Shown: one piece after another, positions 1-8,623 of the stretch
Layout of the letters: every line of letters begins with the position of its first letter
Numbering within the stretch: the first letter of the stretch is position 1
Assembly (NCBI GenBank): GCA_025455015.1
Contig: JALONI010000016.1
Coordinates: 1 to 64,000 of the forward strand
Length of the DNA: 64,000 nt
Source of the DNA: Cyclobacteriaceae bacterium
GTDB taxonomy: Bacteria > Bacteroidota > Bacteroidia > Cytophagales > Cyclobacteriaceae
Direction of reading: 5' to 3'
The notes under the pieces: model-generated
What the model saw: only the letters and a program-made list of their open reading frames with translations
Database searches by the model: none
Told to the model about the DNA's origin: nothing
Position numbers and translations under genes: made by a program

Positions 1-10
1 CCAAGGTTGG

Positions 11-18
11 CAAATATA
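11..18 (-). promoter_or_regulatory. Putative -7 box reading left out of the window
   Basis: On the minus strand the sequence is TATATTTG, a full match to the Bacteroidota -7 consensus TAnnTTTG. It would serve a gene whose start lies left of base 1. No clear -33 element could be checked. Confidence 0.35.
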
Positions 19-45
19 GCAACCCCCCGTCAAAACCGCTACCGG

Positions 46-64
46 CCCGCCTAAACAAGGCGGG
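46..64 (-). terminator. GC-rich hairpin after the GNAT gene
   Basis: CCCGCC and GGCGGG pair around a 7-nt loop directly after the acetyltransferase stop codon. There is no good T-tract on the minus strand, so it may be a weak terminator or an mRNA 3' stabiliser. Confidence 0.35.
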
Positions 65-67
65 GGA

Positions 68-517
68 TTATTCCTTCATCCATTCGTACATCTGGTAATG
101 CTCGCCATTCATGCCCAGCTTTTCGTACACCCCTTGGGCAGTCTTGTTTGTTTTGTCGACATACAGGCGAATGCCGCGATACCCCGGCTCAGTGCGCACC
201 TGTGCCTGCACGTGCGCATACAACTGGCCGTACACCCCGCGTCCGCGGTACCCCGGGGCAATGTACACGCTCTGGATCCAAAGCACGGTACCGTTGCGCC
301 AGTCGCTCCATTCGTACGTGACCATCAGGCAGCCGATGACCACGCCTGCGTCTTCGGCCACATAATAGTGTCCCTTGGACGGATCGGAAAAGAGTGCCTG
401 CAAGCCCTGGCGCAGGATGTTTTCGTCCAGCGTAAGACCTTCTGTTTCCGAGGCCATGTTTTTTTGAAACGCGGCCAACACCGGAATGTCGTGCGCAATG
501 CCTTGGCGGATATGCAT
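68..517 (-). CDS. GNAT family N-acetyltransferase
   Basis: Predicted acyl-CoA-dependent N-acetyltransferase of about 149 residues, the usual size for a single GNAT domain. The acetyl-CoA loop is visible as a GYRGRGVYGQL segment after the beta-strand IQSVYIAPG, and the C-terminal GIRLYVDKTNKTAQGVYEKLGM is the typical last part of the fold. The ORF track starts at 646, but the first 43 residues lie inside the upstream gene. The ATG at 517 (MHIRQGIA) begins just 10 bp after that gene's stop, so the two are probably co-transcribed. The substrate cannot be read from sequence. An amine or amino-acid-derived substrate linked to the PLP enzyme is only a guess. Confidence 0.85.
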   Translation of the reverse strand: MHIRQGIAHDIPVLAAFQKNMASETEGLTLDENILRQGLQALFSDPSKGHYYVAEDAGVVIGCLMVTYEWSDWRNGTVLWIQSVYIAPGYRGRGVYGQLYAHVQAQVRTEPGYRGIRLYVDKTNKTAQGVYEKLGMNGEHYQMYEWMKE

Positions 518-527
518 GGCGTGAGAT

Positions 528-1655
528 TTACAGCGCTTGTTTGATGTCCTGGATGAGGTCATCCGCCTCTTCAATGCCCACCGACAGGCGTACGAGGCGT
601 TGGGTGATGCCTTGTTGTTTGCGTTCGGCCTCGGGCATCTTGGCATGCGATGTTTTCACCGGCTCGGTAATGGTAGATTCCACCCCGCCCAAGCTCACGG
701 CCTTTTTGATGTATTTGAGTTTGCGTATGAAACGGGCGGTGTCCGTTTTGATGTCGAACGAAAGCATGCCTCCAAAGCCTCCGGGCATCTGACGCTTAGC
801 GATGGCATAGCCGGGATGGCTTCGTAACCCTGGGTAGTACACGTTGGTCACTTTGCTTTCGGCCTCCAGAAACTGTGCAATCTTGAGGGCATTCTTGTTT
901 TGTTGCTGTACGCGCAACACAATCGTTTTTAAGCTGCGCTCCACCAGCCAGCACGTTTGCGCGTCCAAACTGCCGCCAAAGTGCAGCGCGCTGGCCGTGA
1001 TGGTTTCCATCAGCTTCCTGGAAGCCACCGCAATTCCACAACACAAGTCGCTGTGACCCCCGATGTATTTGGTGCCGCTGTGCGTTACAATGTCAATGCC
1101 GAAATCAATGGGATTTTGGTTGACCGGTGAAGCAAACGTATTGTCGATGAGGGTGACCAGCCCGTGTTTTTTGGCGATGCGGGCCACCGCGGCCATATCG
1201 GTGATGCGCAGCAGGGGGTTGGACGGAGTTTCAAGGTAGAGCACGCGCGTGTTTTTCTGGATCGCCCGTTCAAAATTTTGGGGGTCGTGCGCATCCACCA
1301 TGCTGTAGGTAATGCCGTACCGATTCAGTTCGTGTACTGCGGCATGGTGCGTGCCACCGTACAACTCGCGTTGGAAAATGATGTGATCGCCTGCCCGCAG
1401 CATGGCCATCATGCTGGTCATGATGGCCGCCATGCCGCTGCTGAATACCAAGGCTGCCTCGCCATGTTCCAACGCGGCCATCTTTTCGGCTACGGCCAGT
1501 TGATTGGGAGTGTTATAGTAGCGCGGGTAGCGCACCACTTCGTCATAGTTGTATGCGGCTGACGGGAAGATGGGGTTTACCACGCCCCCAAAAAGACTGT
1601 CGCCCGGGGAACCTACGTGTACGCTTTGGGTAAGTTTGGATACTGATTTTGTCAT
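528..1655 (-). CDS. Cys/Met metabolism PLP-dependent enzyme (cystathionine gamma-synthase/lyase family)
   Basis: Fold-type I PLP enzyme of the trans-sulfuration family, 375 residues from the chosen start MTKSVSKLTQ. Visible hallmarks are YYNTPNQLAVAEKMAALE, the cofactor-ring segment SSGMAAI, the phosphate/Asp region LIDNTFASP, and the Schiff-base lysine K196 in HSGTKYIGGHSD. Family members are cystathionine gamma-synthases, cystathionine gamma/beta-lyases or methionine gamma-lyases, and these cannot be separated reliably by eye, so no symbol is given. The ORF track's 412-residue start would add an untypical basic leader that runs through a likely -7 box (1673-1680), so the internal ATG is preferred. 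The gene is followed after 10 bp by the GNAT gene and is divergent from the response regulator at 1880. Confidence 0.88.
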   Translation of the reverse strand: MTKSVSKLTQSVHVGSPGDSLFGGVVNPIFPSAAYNYDEVVRYPRYYNTPNQLAVAEKMAALEHGEAALVFSSGMAAIMTSMMAMLRAGDHIIFQRELYGGTHHAAVHELNRYGITYSMVDAHDPQNFERAIQKNTRVLYLETPSNPLLRITDMAAVARIAKKHGLVTLIDNTFASPVNQNPIDFGIDIVTHSGTKYIGGHSDLCCGIAVASRKLMETITASALHFGGSLDAQTCWLVERSLKTIVLRVQQQNKNALKIAQFLEAESKVTNVYYPGLRSHPGYAIAKRQMPGGFGGMLSFDIKTDTARFIRKLKYIKKAVSLGGVESTITEPVKTSHAKMPEAERKQQGITQRLVRLSVGIEEADDLIQDIKQAL

Positions 1656-1672
1656 GCCCATGGGTTGTGCGC

Positions 1673-1680
1673 GAAAGATA
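1673..1680 (-). promoter_or_regulatory. Near-consensus -7 box for the PLP enzyme gene
   Basis: Minus strand TATCTTTC, one mismatch from TAnnTTTG, 17 bp before the assigned ATG at 1655. It supports the shorter start. Confidence 0.35.
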
Positions 1681-1842
1681 CGCGCCCCTGGGCGTTTCTC
1701 GTGGGGTAAACAGGGCCCGAAGGGCAAAAATTTTTGGATGTACTTTGCGTTGTACTTTCGCGGCATGAAAATGGCTTTTGGCTGACGGCAGCAGCCCGTT
1801 GGACAAACTTCCGTTGAAGTCGCGCGGTGACGGCACCATGAT

Positions 1843-1850
1843 TACTTTTG
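1843..1850 (+). promoter_or_regulatory. -7 box for the NarL-type regulator
   Basis: TACTTTTG matches TAnnTTTG exactly and lies 29 bp before the ATG at 1880, giving a short leader of roughly 20-25 nt. Confidence 0.5.
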
Positions 1851-1879
1851 TGAGGAACGATAAGAAAAAACCGGGGTAG

Positions 1880-2524
1880 ATGCCTGCAACCATTGACATT
1901 TGTGTAACCGATGATCATCCGCTTTTTCGCAAAGCCATCGTGCGGCTCTTGCAGACCTTTGCGCGCATCGGGAACCTGTACGAAGCGGAAAACGGGAAAC
2001 AGTGCCTGGAGGTGGTGGCTGCGCAAAAGGTAGACATTGTGCTGCTGGACATGGAGATGCCCGTCATGAACGGATTGGACGTGGCCCGGGTATTGGTGCG
2101 CGACTACCCTGACATCAAAATCGTGGTGCTTACCATGCACGACAGCGAGGCGCACCTGCGCAAAATGCTCGAAATCGGTGTGCACTCCTTCCTGCTCAAA
2201 ACCACGCACCCCGAAGAATTGCAGGCGGCCATCCATGCCGTGGTGGACCGCGACTTCTATCACAACGAAATGATGATGTCGGCCCTGCGCAAAACCTACA
2301 CGCCAAGCGGCCCCAAGGGCGCCCAAGAGGCTGACCTGAGCCCGCGCGAACTGGAAATCCTGCGCCTGATCTACGAAGATCTGTCACTCAAGGAAATCGG
2401 CCAGCGCCTCCAGATTTCCGAGCACACGGTGCACCGCCACAAACACAACCTGCAGCAAAAATTAGGGGTTAACGGCACGGCCGGCCTCATCAAATGGGCC
2501 TTACAACAAGGCGTTGTGCTGTAA
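1880..2524 (+). CDS. NarL/FixJ-type response regulator
   Basis: Two-domain DNA-binding response regulator, 214 residues, normal length for the NarL/LuxR class. The receiver domain (about 1-125) has acidic residues DD near 11-12, phospho-acceptor Asp57 in DIVLLDMEMP, the Thr/Ser region VVLTMHD and Lys in LLKT. The C-terminal LuxR helix-turn-helix (about 150-212) reads LSPRELEILRLI...LKEIGQRLQISEHTVHRHK. In this class, phosphorylation by a HisKA_3 histidine kinase promotes dimer formation and promoter binding. No kinase is adjacent. The only HisKA_3-type kinase in the window is at 42460, and a partnership is speculative. A receiver-like gene follows 240 bp downstream. Confidence 0.93.
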   Translation: MPATIDICVTDDHPLFRKAIVRLLQTFARIGNLYEAENGKQCLEVVAAQKVDIVLLDMEMPVMNGLDVARVLVRDYPDIKIVVLTMHDSEAHLRKMLEIGVHSFLLKTTHPEELQAAIHAVVDRDFYHNEMMMSALRKTYTPSGPKGAQEADLSPRELEILRLIYEDLSLKEIGQRLQISEHTVHRHKHNLQQKLGVNGTAGLIKWALQQGVVL

Positions 2525-2539
2525 AAAGCAATCCGGTGT

Positions 2540-2581
2540 CCCTCACGATTTCGTGATTTTTTGCCGCAATTTTCGTGAGGG
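2540..2581. repeat. Inverted repeat downstream of the response regulator
   Basis: CCCTCACGA at 2540-2548 is the exact inverse of TCGTGAGGG at 2573-2581. The left arm also belongs to a tighter dyad, TCACGA-tt-TCGTGA. A T-run (GATTTTTTG) sits inside the loop rather than after the stem, so this is not a textbook terminator. It could be an operator for the gene at 2764 or a weak terminator for the regulator. Confidence 0.5.
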
Positions 2582-2763
2582 AAAACGGCTTTCGGTTGTC
2601 CCGCTGGGCGGCATAAAGCCCAAATCAGCTCAAAAATCACGTTTCTCCATCGGGTTAATGGACTATGGCTCGCCCCCGTAGCCCCCACGCCAAATAGGCT
2701 TTTGCATCTGTGCTGCATCTTTCGGTCGTAGTGAGGGTAAGCGTTGTTTAAACATCACAGCAC

Positions 2764-3186
2764 GTGAAAGTATTGGTAGCACACTGGCACGCTCGCACAC
2801 GCGAGGAGGCAGAGCAGATGGTACGGGAAAAGTTTGTGGCATCCGTTAGCGCGGTAGACCATGGCTTAGAGGCCGTTTTCAGGGTTCAGGCCGAAGCCTT
2901 TGATCTGATCCTTTGCGGGATGGAGCTGCCGGTGGTTACCGGTTTTGAAATCGTGCGCACCATGCGGCACTACCCCGCCAACAAGTATACCCCGGCCATT
3001 GTGTTGGCCAATGTGTTTGACCAACGCCACATCAACTTGGCAGAGCAATTGAAACGATGCCGCATGGCCAATGTGCTCACGCTCACACACGAGATCAACA
3101 GCATGGCCGGCCATCCGCGGAAGCAGAGCTACATGAACCGCCCGCTCTTTCATGCCTGGCATGGCCCCATTCCGCTGTTTGGGTAG
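2764..3186 (+). CDS. Degenerate receiver-like (pseudo-receiver) protein
   Basis: 140-residue protein beginning at a GTG (MKVLVAHWHA). The layout of a CheY-like domain is recognisable: an alternating beta/alpha start, then FDLILCGMELPVVTGFEIVRTMR, which lines up with the DLILLDxxMPxxxG strand of receivers. The phospho-acceptor Asp is replaced by Gly52, and the acidic pair normally near residues 8-10 is absent (AHWHAR). The C-terminus runs into a non-receiver tail. It therefore probably cannot be phosphorylated the usual way and may act as a constitutive or ligand-driven interaction module. It stands alone after a 240-bp gap containing an inverted repeat. Partners are unknown. Confidence 0.65.
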   Translation: MKVLVAHWHARTREEAEQMVREKFVASVSAVDHGLEAVFRVQAEAFDLILCGMELPVVTGFEIVRTMRHYPANKYTPAIVLANVFDQRHINLAEQLKRCRMANVLTLTHEINSMAGHPRKQSYMNRPLFHAWHGPIPLFG

Positions 3187-3313
3187 ATCTGTTTTTCGTT
3201 TCGTAAAACCTACTGCGGCCGGATGACGAAAACCGGGCGTAGAAGACTTCACTACGCAGGACTTTTCACGTACCCGCGTCTTCGAAAAAGGAAGTACATT
3301 TATCAGGTCGGTT

Positions 3314-3379
3314 GGCAACAGGGTTGCCACAGTGTGGGAGCGTTACCCTCCTGTGGTGCCTGCACGATGCCGTTGTGCA
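3314..3379 (+). other. Three consecutive small stem-loops upstream of the patatin-like gene
   Basis: Perfect short stems follow each other: GGCAAC/GTTGCC (3314-3328), CCACAG/CTGTGG (3327-3356) and TGCAC/GTGCA (3361-3379). The last ends 25 bp before the ATG at 3405. They could form a structured leader, but the stems are only 5-6 bp and no riboswitch class is recognised. Confidence 0.3.
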
Positions 3380-3404
3380 TCGCCTCACCAAAAACACCTC
3401 AGCC

Positions 3405-5627
3405 ATGAAGTTGCGCGAGTTTGCCCGCTACCTTCTTCCCTCCCTTTGGCTTTTTGGCCCGGGCGTCATCACCGTGTTATTGGGTTATTTCTTGCTCATC
3501 CAGTTGTCGCAGGGGCGCGATGTACTGATGCAAGCCGGGGAAGACACAGTGGCCTTTGTCGCTACGATCGGGGCGGTATTGCTGTGGGCGTTTTTTGTCT
3601 GGTACGGGTCGCGCATCATCGGCTATGAGAAAAAATTCAACGCGCCCGCATGGCCGGTGCCGATGCTGTCACTCTTCCCGCGGCTGCTGGCTTACAACAC
3701 CTTTGTCAGCGTGCAGGTGGCTATCCTGTGTTTGCCCACGTTTCATCCCGCGTGGCATGGGGGTCATGCGTTTGCCGTAGCCTGCCTGCACAATGCGGCA
3801 TACTATGTTTTTCACCAAACGCTCGCGCATCTGGTCACGGATGAAAAGAGAAATCGCTCCGCTGCCCGCGGGTGGGCGTTTGCCTCGGTGTTGCTGATTC
3901 TCTTGTATGTGGCGTTTTTGTTGTCGCACCGCCATGCGCACTCCACCCATCAACAAACCTTGCCGTGGCTGGCGTGCCTGGTGTTGGCGTGCCAGTTGTT
4001 TGCCCTGTGGATTTTCTTTTGGCGCAGATCAAACATGCCCGCGCCAGCGGCCGGGGACTTTGCGCCCAACGCCCAGGCCTACCTTCGCGTGCTGGGCTAT
4101 GCCCTCATACGCGTGCCGGCACCGTTTCAGGCGCACGAGCAGGGTACGTTTCAACTCTTCCACGCGTTTGCCTTGGCCGCCATTGCATTGTTTGCTACCA
4201 CACTTATCTCCCTGCTGGCGGCCGATGCTTTTGGGCCGTTGGCCATTGTCTTGCTCAGCTTTGCCTTGCTGGTGGGCGGATTCAACATCATCGCCTACCT
4301 GTCCGCCCGCGTCCGTTTCAACTTGTTCGTGCCGCTGCTCCTGGTGGCATGGCTGGTGGGCCACTACTTGCCCGATCCCTACCGCGTGGTGCTGAACCCT
4401 GCGCCTCAGGCCCACGTCCATCAGTCGCGGCCCACGTTGCAAGCCTTCCTGGACCGTTGGATGAGCTACCGCCACACACAAATCGACTCGTCCGCTGCCT
4501 ACCCGGTGTATGTGGTGCTGGCCGATGGCGGTGCCAGCCGTGCCGGCTACTGGGTGGCATCGGTATTGGCACAGTGGCAAGAACAAAGCCTGCAACAAGG
4601 CGATCCGCTCAGCGACCACCTACTCACCCTGTCGGGAGCTTCGGGCGGCAGCCTCGGTAACGGAACCTTCTACAGCTTACTTCATACGCCACCACCCGAC
4701 ACCGCCTGGGTGCGTGCCACCCAGGCATTTCTGGGGCAAGATTACCTGTCGTACACACTCGCGCGCTACTTTGGCACCGATTTGGCCAACCACGTGGTGC
4801 CCATTTTTTACGACCGCGCAGCTGCGCTGGCGCGGGTCATGAACCACTGGGGCGATGTCTATTTGCAGGGCGCCTTTCGCCAAAACATCCACGAGTTGTA
4901 TGCAAACGATGGACGTTTGCCCATTTGGTTCATCAACACCACCCGTGTGCAAGAAGGTACGCCCTCGGTGGTGAGCAACGTGCGTTTGACGGGCCTGCCC
5001 GCGAGAGACACGCTCAACCGGTTCACGCAACGCCTTGATGTGCTGGCGCGCATTGACGCCCATGGCTATGGCCACGAAAAAGAGCGCGCGCTTGCGATGA
5101 GCACTGCGGTGATGCTCAGTGCCCGCTTTCCATACGTATCGCCCGCGGGAGCTATCGGCCACGATCAATTTGTGGACGGTGGCTACTTCGACAACAGCGG
5201 GGCCGGCATCGTGCACGAGATGCTACAGGCCATCCAAAAAATGCAACGCGACACCACGCAGCACGCCACTTTCCTAAGCCGTCTGCGCAAACTTCGCATC
5301 CACGTCATCCACATTGCCAATACGCCCCCGCCTGGCAGCCCGGCCGAAGCGATGCACCCGCTGGTGAACGACTTGGCCGCCCCGCTGCTCACGGTGCTCA
5401 ACACCTACGGTACACAAACGACTGTAAACGACCAACGCCTGCGGACGTTTGTAGACGAACGGTGCGCCTGTGCCAACGCCTATCACACGATCAACCTATA
5501 CCGCCCGAATGACTCCCGCTACTATCCGATGAACTGGGCCATCAGCCGCTATCATCTGGACCTGATGAACGAGCGGTTGCAAGAGATCACCTACCCGTCA
5601 TTTGCATCACCGCACCATCATCCGTAA
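3405..5627 (+). CDS. Multi-pass membrane protein with patatin-like phospholipase domain
   Basis: 740 residues from the ATG at MKLREFARYL; the track's earlier start adds a non-hydrophobic leader. The first half (about 10-350) is strongly hydrophobic with perhaps eight membrane segments. The second half carries a patatin-like hydrolase core: an oxyanion-type glycine stretch (LADGGASRAG), the nucleophile elbow SGASGGSLG with Ser413, and the catalytic dyad segment FVDGGYFDNSG with Asp591. Patatin-like enzymes hydrolyse acyl esters of lipids with this Ser-Asp dyad. The fusion to a large membrane domain suggests action on membrane lipids at the inner membrane. The next gene begins 11 bp downstream, so the two are likely one transcript. 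The substrate is unknown. Confidence 0.82.
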   Translation: MKLREFARYLLPSLWLFGPGVITVLLGYFLLIQLSQGRDVLMQAGEDTVAFVATIGAVLLWAFFVWYGSRIIGYEKKFNAPAWPVPMLSLFPRLLAYNTFVSVQVAILCLPTFHPAWHGGHAFAVACLHNAAYYVFHQTLAHLVTDEKRNRSAARGWAFASVLLILLYVAFLLSHRHAHSTHQQTLPWLACLVLACQLFALWIFFWRRSNMPAPAAGDFAPNAQAYLRVLGYALIRVPAPFQAHEQGTFQLFHAFALAAIALFATTLISLLAADAFGPLAIVLLSFALLVGGFNIIAYLSARVRFNLFVPLLLVAWLVGHYLPDPYRVVLNPAPQAHVHQSRPTLQAFLDRWMSYRHTQIDSSAAYPVYVVLADGGASRAGYWVASVLAQWQEQSLQQGDPLSDHLLTLSGASGGSLGNGTFYSLLHTPPPDTAWVRATQAFLGQDYLSYTLARYFGTDLANHVVPIFYDRAAALARVMNHWGDVYLQGAFRQNIHELYANDGRLPIWFINTTRVQEGTPSVVSNVRLTGLPARDTLNRFTQRLDVLARIDAHGYGHEKERALAMSTAVMLSARFPYVSPAGAIGHDQFVDGGYFDNSGAGIVHEMLQAIQKMQRDTTQHATFLSRLRKLRIHVIHIANTPPPGSPAEAMHPLVNDLAAPLLTVLNTYGTQTTVNDQRLRTFVDERCACANAYHTINLYRPNDSRYYPMNWAISRYHLDLMNERLQEITYPSFASPHHHP

Positions 5628-5638
5628 ACCCTGTGGCC

Positions 5639-7195
5639 ATGTTTTTTGATTTTCATGTTCATCCTACGTTGAAGTCACTCTTCAGCGATCCCCCGGAAAA
5701 ATTCAGCCCGTGGGAGAACCTCGACACGCGCCTCATCCCCGACCTGCTGCGGTGGTGCACGGACTTCCCCTACATCCTGCGGTCACAAGCCAACCTAAGT
5801 CAGCTTTGGTACAACGAGTGCCGCCTGGTGTGCGTGGCCTTGTACGCCCCGGAGCGCCAACTGCTGAACAACCCACTCATCCTCGGGCAATCGGGAAAGT
5901 CATTGGGGGTTTACCTGAACCGTAGCAAGATTGAGAACATCATCAATGGCACGCTGAAGCCTTTTGACCTGTTGCTGCACGATGACCTGCCCACATTGCT
6001 GAACCCGGCCGCTTTTGGCGTCACCGACAAGCACGTACAACCGCTGACGCTTGCCCAGGACTTTGACGAGACCCGAACCGACACGATTTATGTTGTCTTT
6101 TCCGTGGAAGGGTGCCACTCGCTGGCCAACTCGCTCAACTTACGTCAGCCCAGCTTGTCGCAAATGCTCACCAACCTTGACACGCTGCGCGCACGTGTGC
6201 CCGTGTTGTCCATCAACCTCACGCACATGGAGCAGTCCGGCTTGTGTAACCATGCGTATGGCATGCAGTTTCTTAAACATGCGGACTTCAAACCCACGGG
6301 CAAGGGCCTTTCCGGCAACGGGGCAAAAATGGTGGAACACTGTTACCGACACGGCATTCTCATAGACCTGAAGCACATGAGTGTAATGGCGCGGCAGCAG
6401 TTGTATTCGCTGCGCCAAAGCCCCGGCTTTCAGGCCATCCAACAGCCGCTGATCTGCACGCATGCCGGCTTTACGGGCATTCCTCTGGGCCACGTGCCCA
6501 ACTACATTTACCGGTTTCATCGCTACCGTACCAAGGGGTATGCGCGGCTGTACATGGGCAAGCCGTGGCTGCATTGCACGCAGGGTACGCGCCCTTCGTT
6601 CAACTCGTCCAGCATCAATCTTTATGATGAAGAGATTGTGTTGATTCTCCAGTCCGGAGGGCTCATCGGCCTTTCGATGGACAAACGTATTCTGGGCTAT
6701 GCCGACCCGGAGGGGTCTCAGTTGGCCAACCAGGACATTTATCCGCTGGAAGAAGAGTTTATCTCCCTGCGCGAGGCGGCCTACTTCTTCTCCAAGGCAA
6801 GCGTGGGCAGCGCTTTTGCCGATGGGGCCTGCATTGAAAACCGCGAAGTGGAGGAAGCCGGTCCGGTGAACCCGCGCCTGGGCGAATATCACTTGCGCCA
6901 CTTCATGGGCCATGTCGTTCACCTCATCAAGGTGGCGCGCGCAGCCGGCTATCCGGTGGCGCAGGCGTTGAAGCAGGTATGCCTCGGCACAGACTTTGAC
7001 GGCATGATCAACCCGCTGTGGGTGTGCGACAGTGTGGATCAGCTTGTTTACTTTCGGGCGCAGTTTGAGCGTGCCTTTGTGCGCTTTGCCCATCACTGCG
7101 AGGTGCCTTTGCCACCCGGCTTTGACGTGGCCGCCTTGGCGCAAGACCTCTTCTATGAAAACGGAAAGCGGTTTGTGTTGACGCGGTTGCCATGA
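5639..7195 (+). CDS. Membrane dipeptidase-like amidohydrolase (peptidase family M19)
   Basis: 518 residues; an alternative GTG start lies two codons upstream at 5633. The metal-site motifs of the renal dipeptidase family appear in order: DFHVHP near the N-terminus, a Glu in VFSVEGCHS, LIDLKHMS, ICTHAGF and the late GTDFDGM. M19 enzymes are binuclear zinc amidohydrolases that cleave dipeptides, including D-amino-acid-containing ones. Here the chain is longer than a typical M19 enzyme (about 330-400 residues), with inserted segments around residues 80-130 and 330-400. No signal peptide is seen, so a cytoplasmic location is likely. Its tight coupling to the patatin-like gene hints at a shared role, perhaps lipid or lipopeptide turnover, which is inference. 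Confidence 0.82.
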   Translation: MFFDFHVHPTLKSLFSDPPEKFSPWENLDTRLIPDLLRWCTDFPYILRSQANLSQLWYNECRLVCVALYAPERQLLNNPLILGQSGKSLGVYLNRSKIENIINGTLKPFDLLLHDDLPTLLNPAAFGVTDKHVQPLTLAQDFDETRTDTIYVVFSVEGCHSLANSLNLRQPSLSQMLTNLDTLRARVPVLSINLTHMEQSGLCNHAYGMQFLKHADFKPTGKGLSGNGAKMVEHCYRHGILIDLKHMSVMARQQLYSLRQSPGFQAIQQPLICTHAGFTGIPLGHVPNYIYRFHRYRTKGYARLYMGKPWLHCTQGTRPSFNSSSINLYDEEIVLILQSGGLIGLSMDKRILGYADPEGSQLANQDIYPLEEEFISLREAAYFFSKASVGSAFADGACIENREVEEAGPVNPRLGEYHLRHFMGHVVHLIKVARAAGYPVAQALKQVCLGTDFDGMINPLWVCDSVDQLVYFRAQFERAFVRFAHHCEVPLPPGFDVAALAQDLFYENGKRFVLTRLP

Positions 7196-7249
7196 GGTGC
7201 CTCAGCCCCCGCCACAGGGCCAAGCGCGGGGAAGTGCTCGCCACGCGAG

Positions 7250-8623
7250 TCAATTAAACGCTACCAGCTCTACCCCCTTGGGGTTGGTCAGGTAGGAGTT
7301 AATCAGGTTTTGTACCACGCGGTTCTCTTTGCTCGGCTTGATCAGCATTTTGGCCGCTTCCCAATCGCGCACGTTTTGATCGCCATCGTAAAAGCCAAAG
7401 CCGAGGTAGTTGCCATTCTCCACCAGCACCACGGATTTTTCGTCTGGCTGGCGGCCCCGGCCGATGATGGCTACCGTGGCTCCTTTCTCAAAAAAGGAAT
7501 CCACCGCTTTTTGCACGCGCTTATTGTATTTTTTTATCGTCTCCACCCCTTGGCAAGCACCCTTGCACGAACCAGACTGGTGACTGAAGCAGAGGCCCTT
7601 GGCCAGTTGCAAGCCGGATAGCTTGGGGCACAGGTCGTGCGCCTTTACTTTCTCCCACAAAAAATTCCAAGCATCCGTTTTGTTGGAAAAGGAAATCAGC
7701 GGCTTGGTGTGTTTGTTTACTACGTTCACCACAAAGCGCAAGTAGCCGTTGCGGTCTTCGTAGTCGTAAATGCCCCACTCTTCGGTTTTGAACTTCTGTG
7801 CCAGGTTGTACTTGGGCCACAGCCTGCGTATCTCTTGCGATTCGAGGATGAGCGCAATCAGTTCATTGCCGGTGAGCTCGTAGCTGATGTGGTGGATTTC
7901 ATTGCGGATGTTGGAGCGGTTCCATTCGCGCGCTTCGCCCACAAAATGGCCTGCAATGCGCTTCTTGATGTGGATGGCTTTGCCCACGTAAATCACTTGC
8001 CCGCGGGCATCGTGAAAATAATACACGCCCGGCTTGGCGGGCAGTTTGTCAAACTCGGCTTTGGGCAGGTTGGGGGGCAAAATGGTTTCGCCCGAGTTGC
8101 GCTTGAGTGCTTTGGCGACTACGCCCTCATGGTCGCGCTTGAGCAACAGGTCAAAAATGGTGGCCGTGGCCAGGGCATCGCCCCCGGCCCGGTGGCGGTC
8201 GTGCATGCGAACACCCAAGCTTTCGGCCAGACGGCCCAAACTATACGAAGGTAACCCGGGAATGATCTTGCGACTGAGCCGAACGGTGCACAACTTTTTA
8301 GTAACCCAGTTCTTTTGCACCTCGTCAAATTCCTTTTTGAGAAAACTGTAGTCAAAGTGGGCGTTGTGGGCCACCAGCACGCGGCCCTCCAGCCGCTGCA
8401 GGATGTCGTCCGCCACCTCTTCAAACGCGGGCGCGTGTTGTACCATTTGCGAGGTGATGCCCGTAAGTCCGGTGATGTAGTGCGGGATGTGGCGCCCGGG
8501 GTTGATCAGCGTATGAAAAAAATCGGTGATGCGGGTGCCGTCATGATGGTAAATCGCGATTTCGGTGATGCGGTGATTGGCCGCATAGCCGCCCGTGGTC
8601 TCAACGTCAACAATGGCATACAT
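7250..8623 (-). CDS. DEDDh exonuclease fused to a UvrC-type GIY-YIG nuclease domain
   Basis: 457 residues from MYAIVDVETTGG. The N-terminal DnaQ-like 3'-5' exonuclease domain (about 1-170) shows Exo I DVETTG, the Exo II region HNAHFDYSFL and Exo III RHRAGGDA. A GIY-YIG domain follows near residue 195 (GVYYFHDARGQVIYVGKAI), like the N-terminal nuclease of UvrC and of Cho. A third, less defined region carries cysteines (CFSHQSGSCKGAC). This fusion is known in several bacterial groups and is thought to act in DNA repair. The track start at 8725 would run upstream past a TACCTTCG near-consensus -7 box at 8631-8638, which supports the start used here. Confidence 0.88.
   Translation of the reverse strand: MYAIVDVETTGGYAANHRITEIAIYHHDGTRITDFFHTLINPGRHIPHYITGLTGITSQMVQHAPAFEEVADDILQRLEGRVLVAHNAHFDYSFLKKEFDEVQKNWVTKKLCTVRLSRKIIPGLPSYSLGRLAESLGVRMHDRHRAGGDALATATIFDLLLKRDHEGVVAKALKRNSGETILPPNLPKAEFDKLPAKPGVYYFHDARGQVIYVGKAIHIKKRIAGHFVGEAREWNRSNIRNEIHHISYELTGNELIALILESQEIRRLWPKYNLAQKFKTEEWGIYDYEDRNGYLRFVVNVVNKHTKPLISFSNKTDAWNFLWEKVKAHDLCPKLSGLQLAKGLCFSHQSGSCKGACQGVETIKKYNKRVQKAVDSFFEKGATVAIIGRGRQPDEKSVVLVENGNYLGFGFYDGDQNVRDWEAAKMLIKPSKENRVVQNLINSYLTNPKGVELVAFN

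Noticed and set aside
6140-7144. 334-codon minus-strand ORF
   Set aside because: Antisense shadow of the M19 dipeptidase gene.
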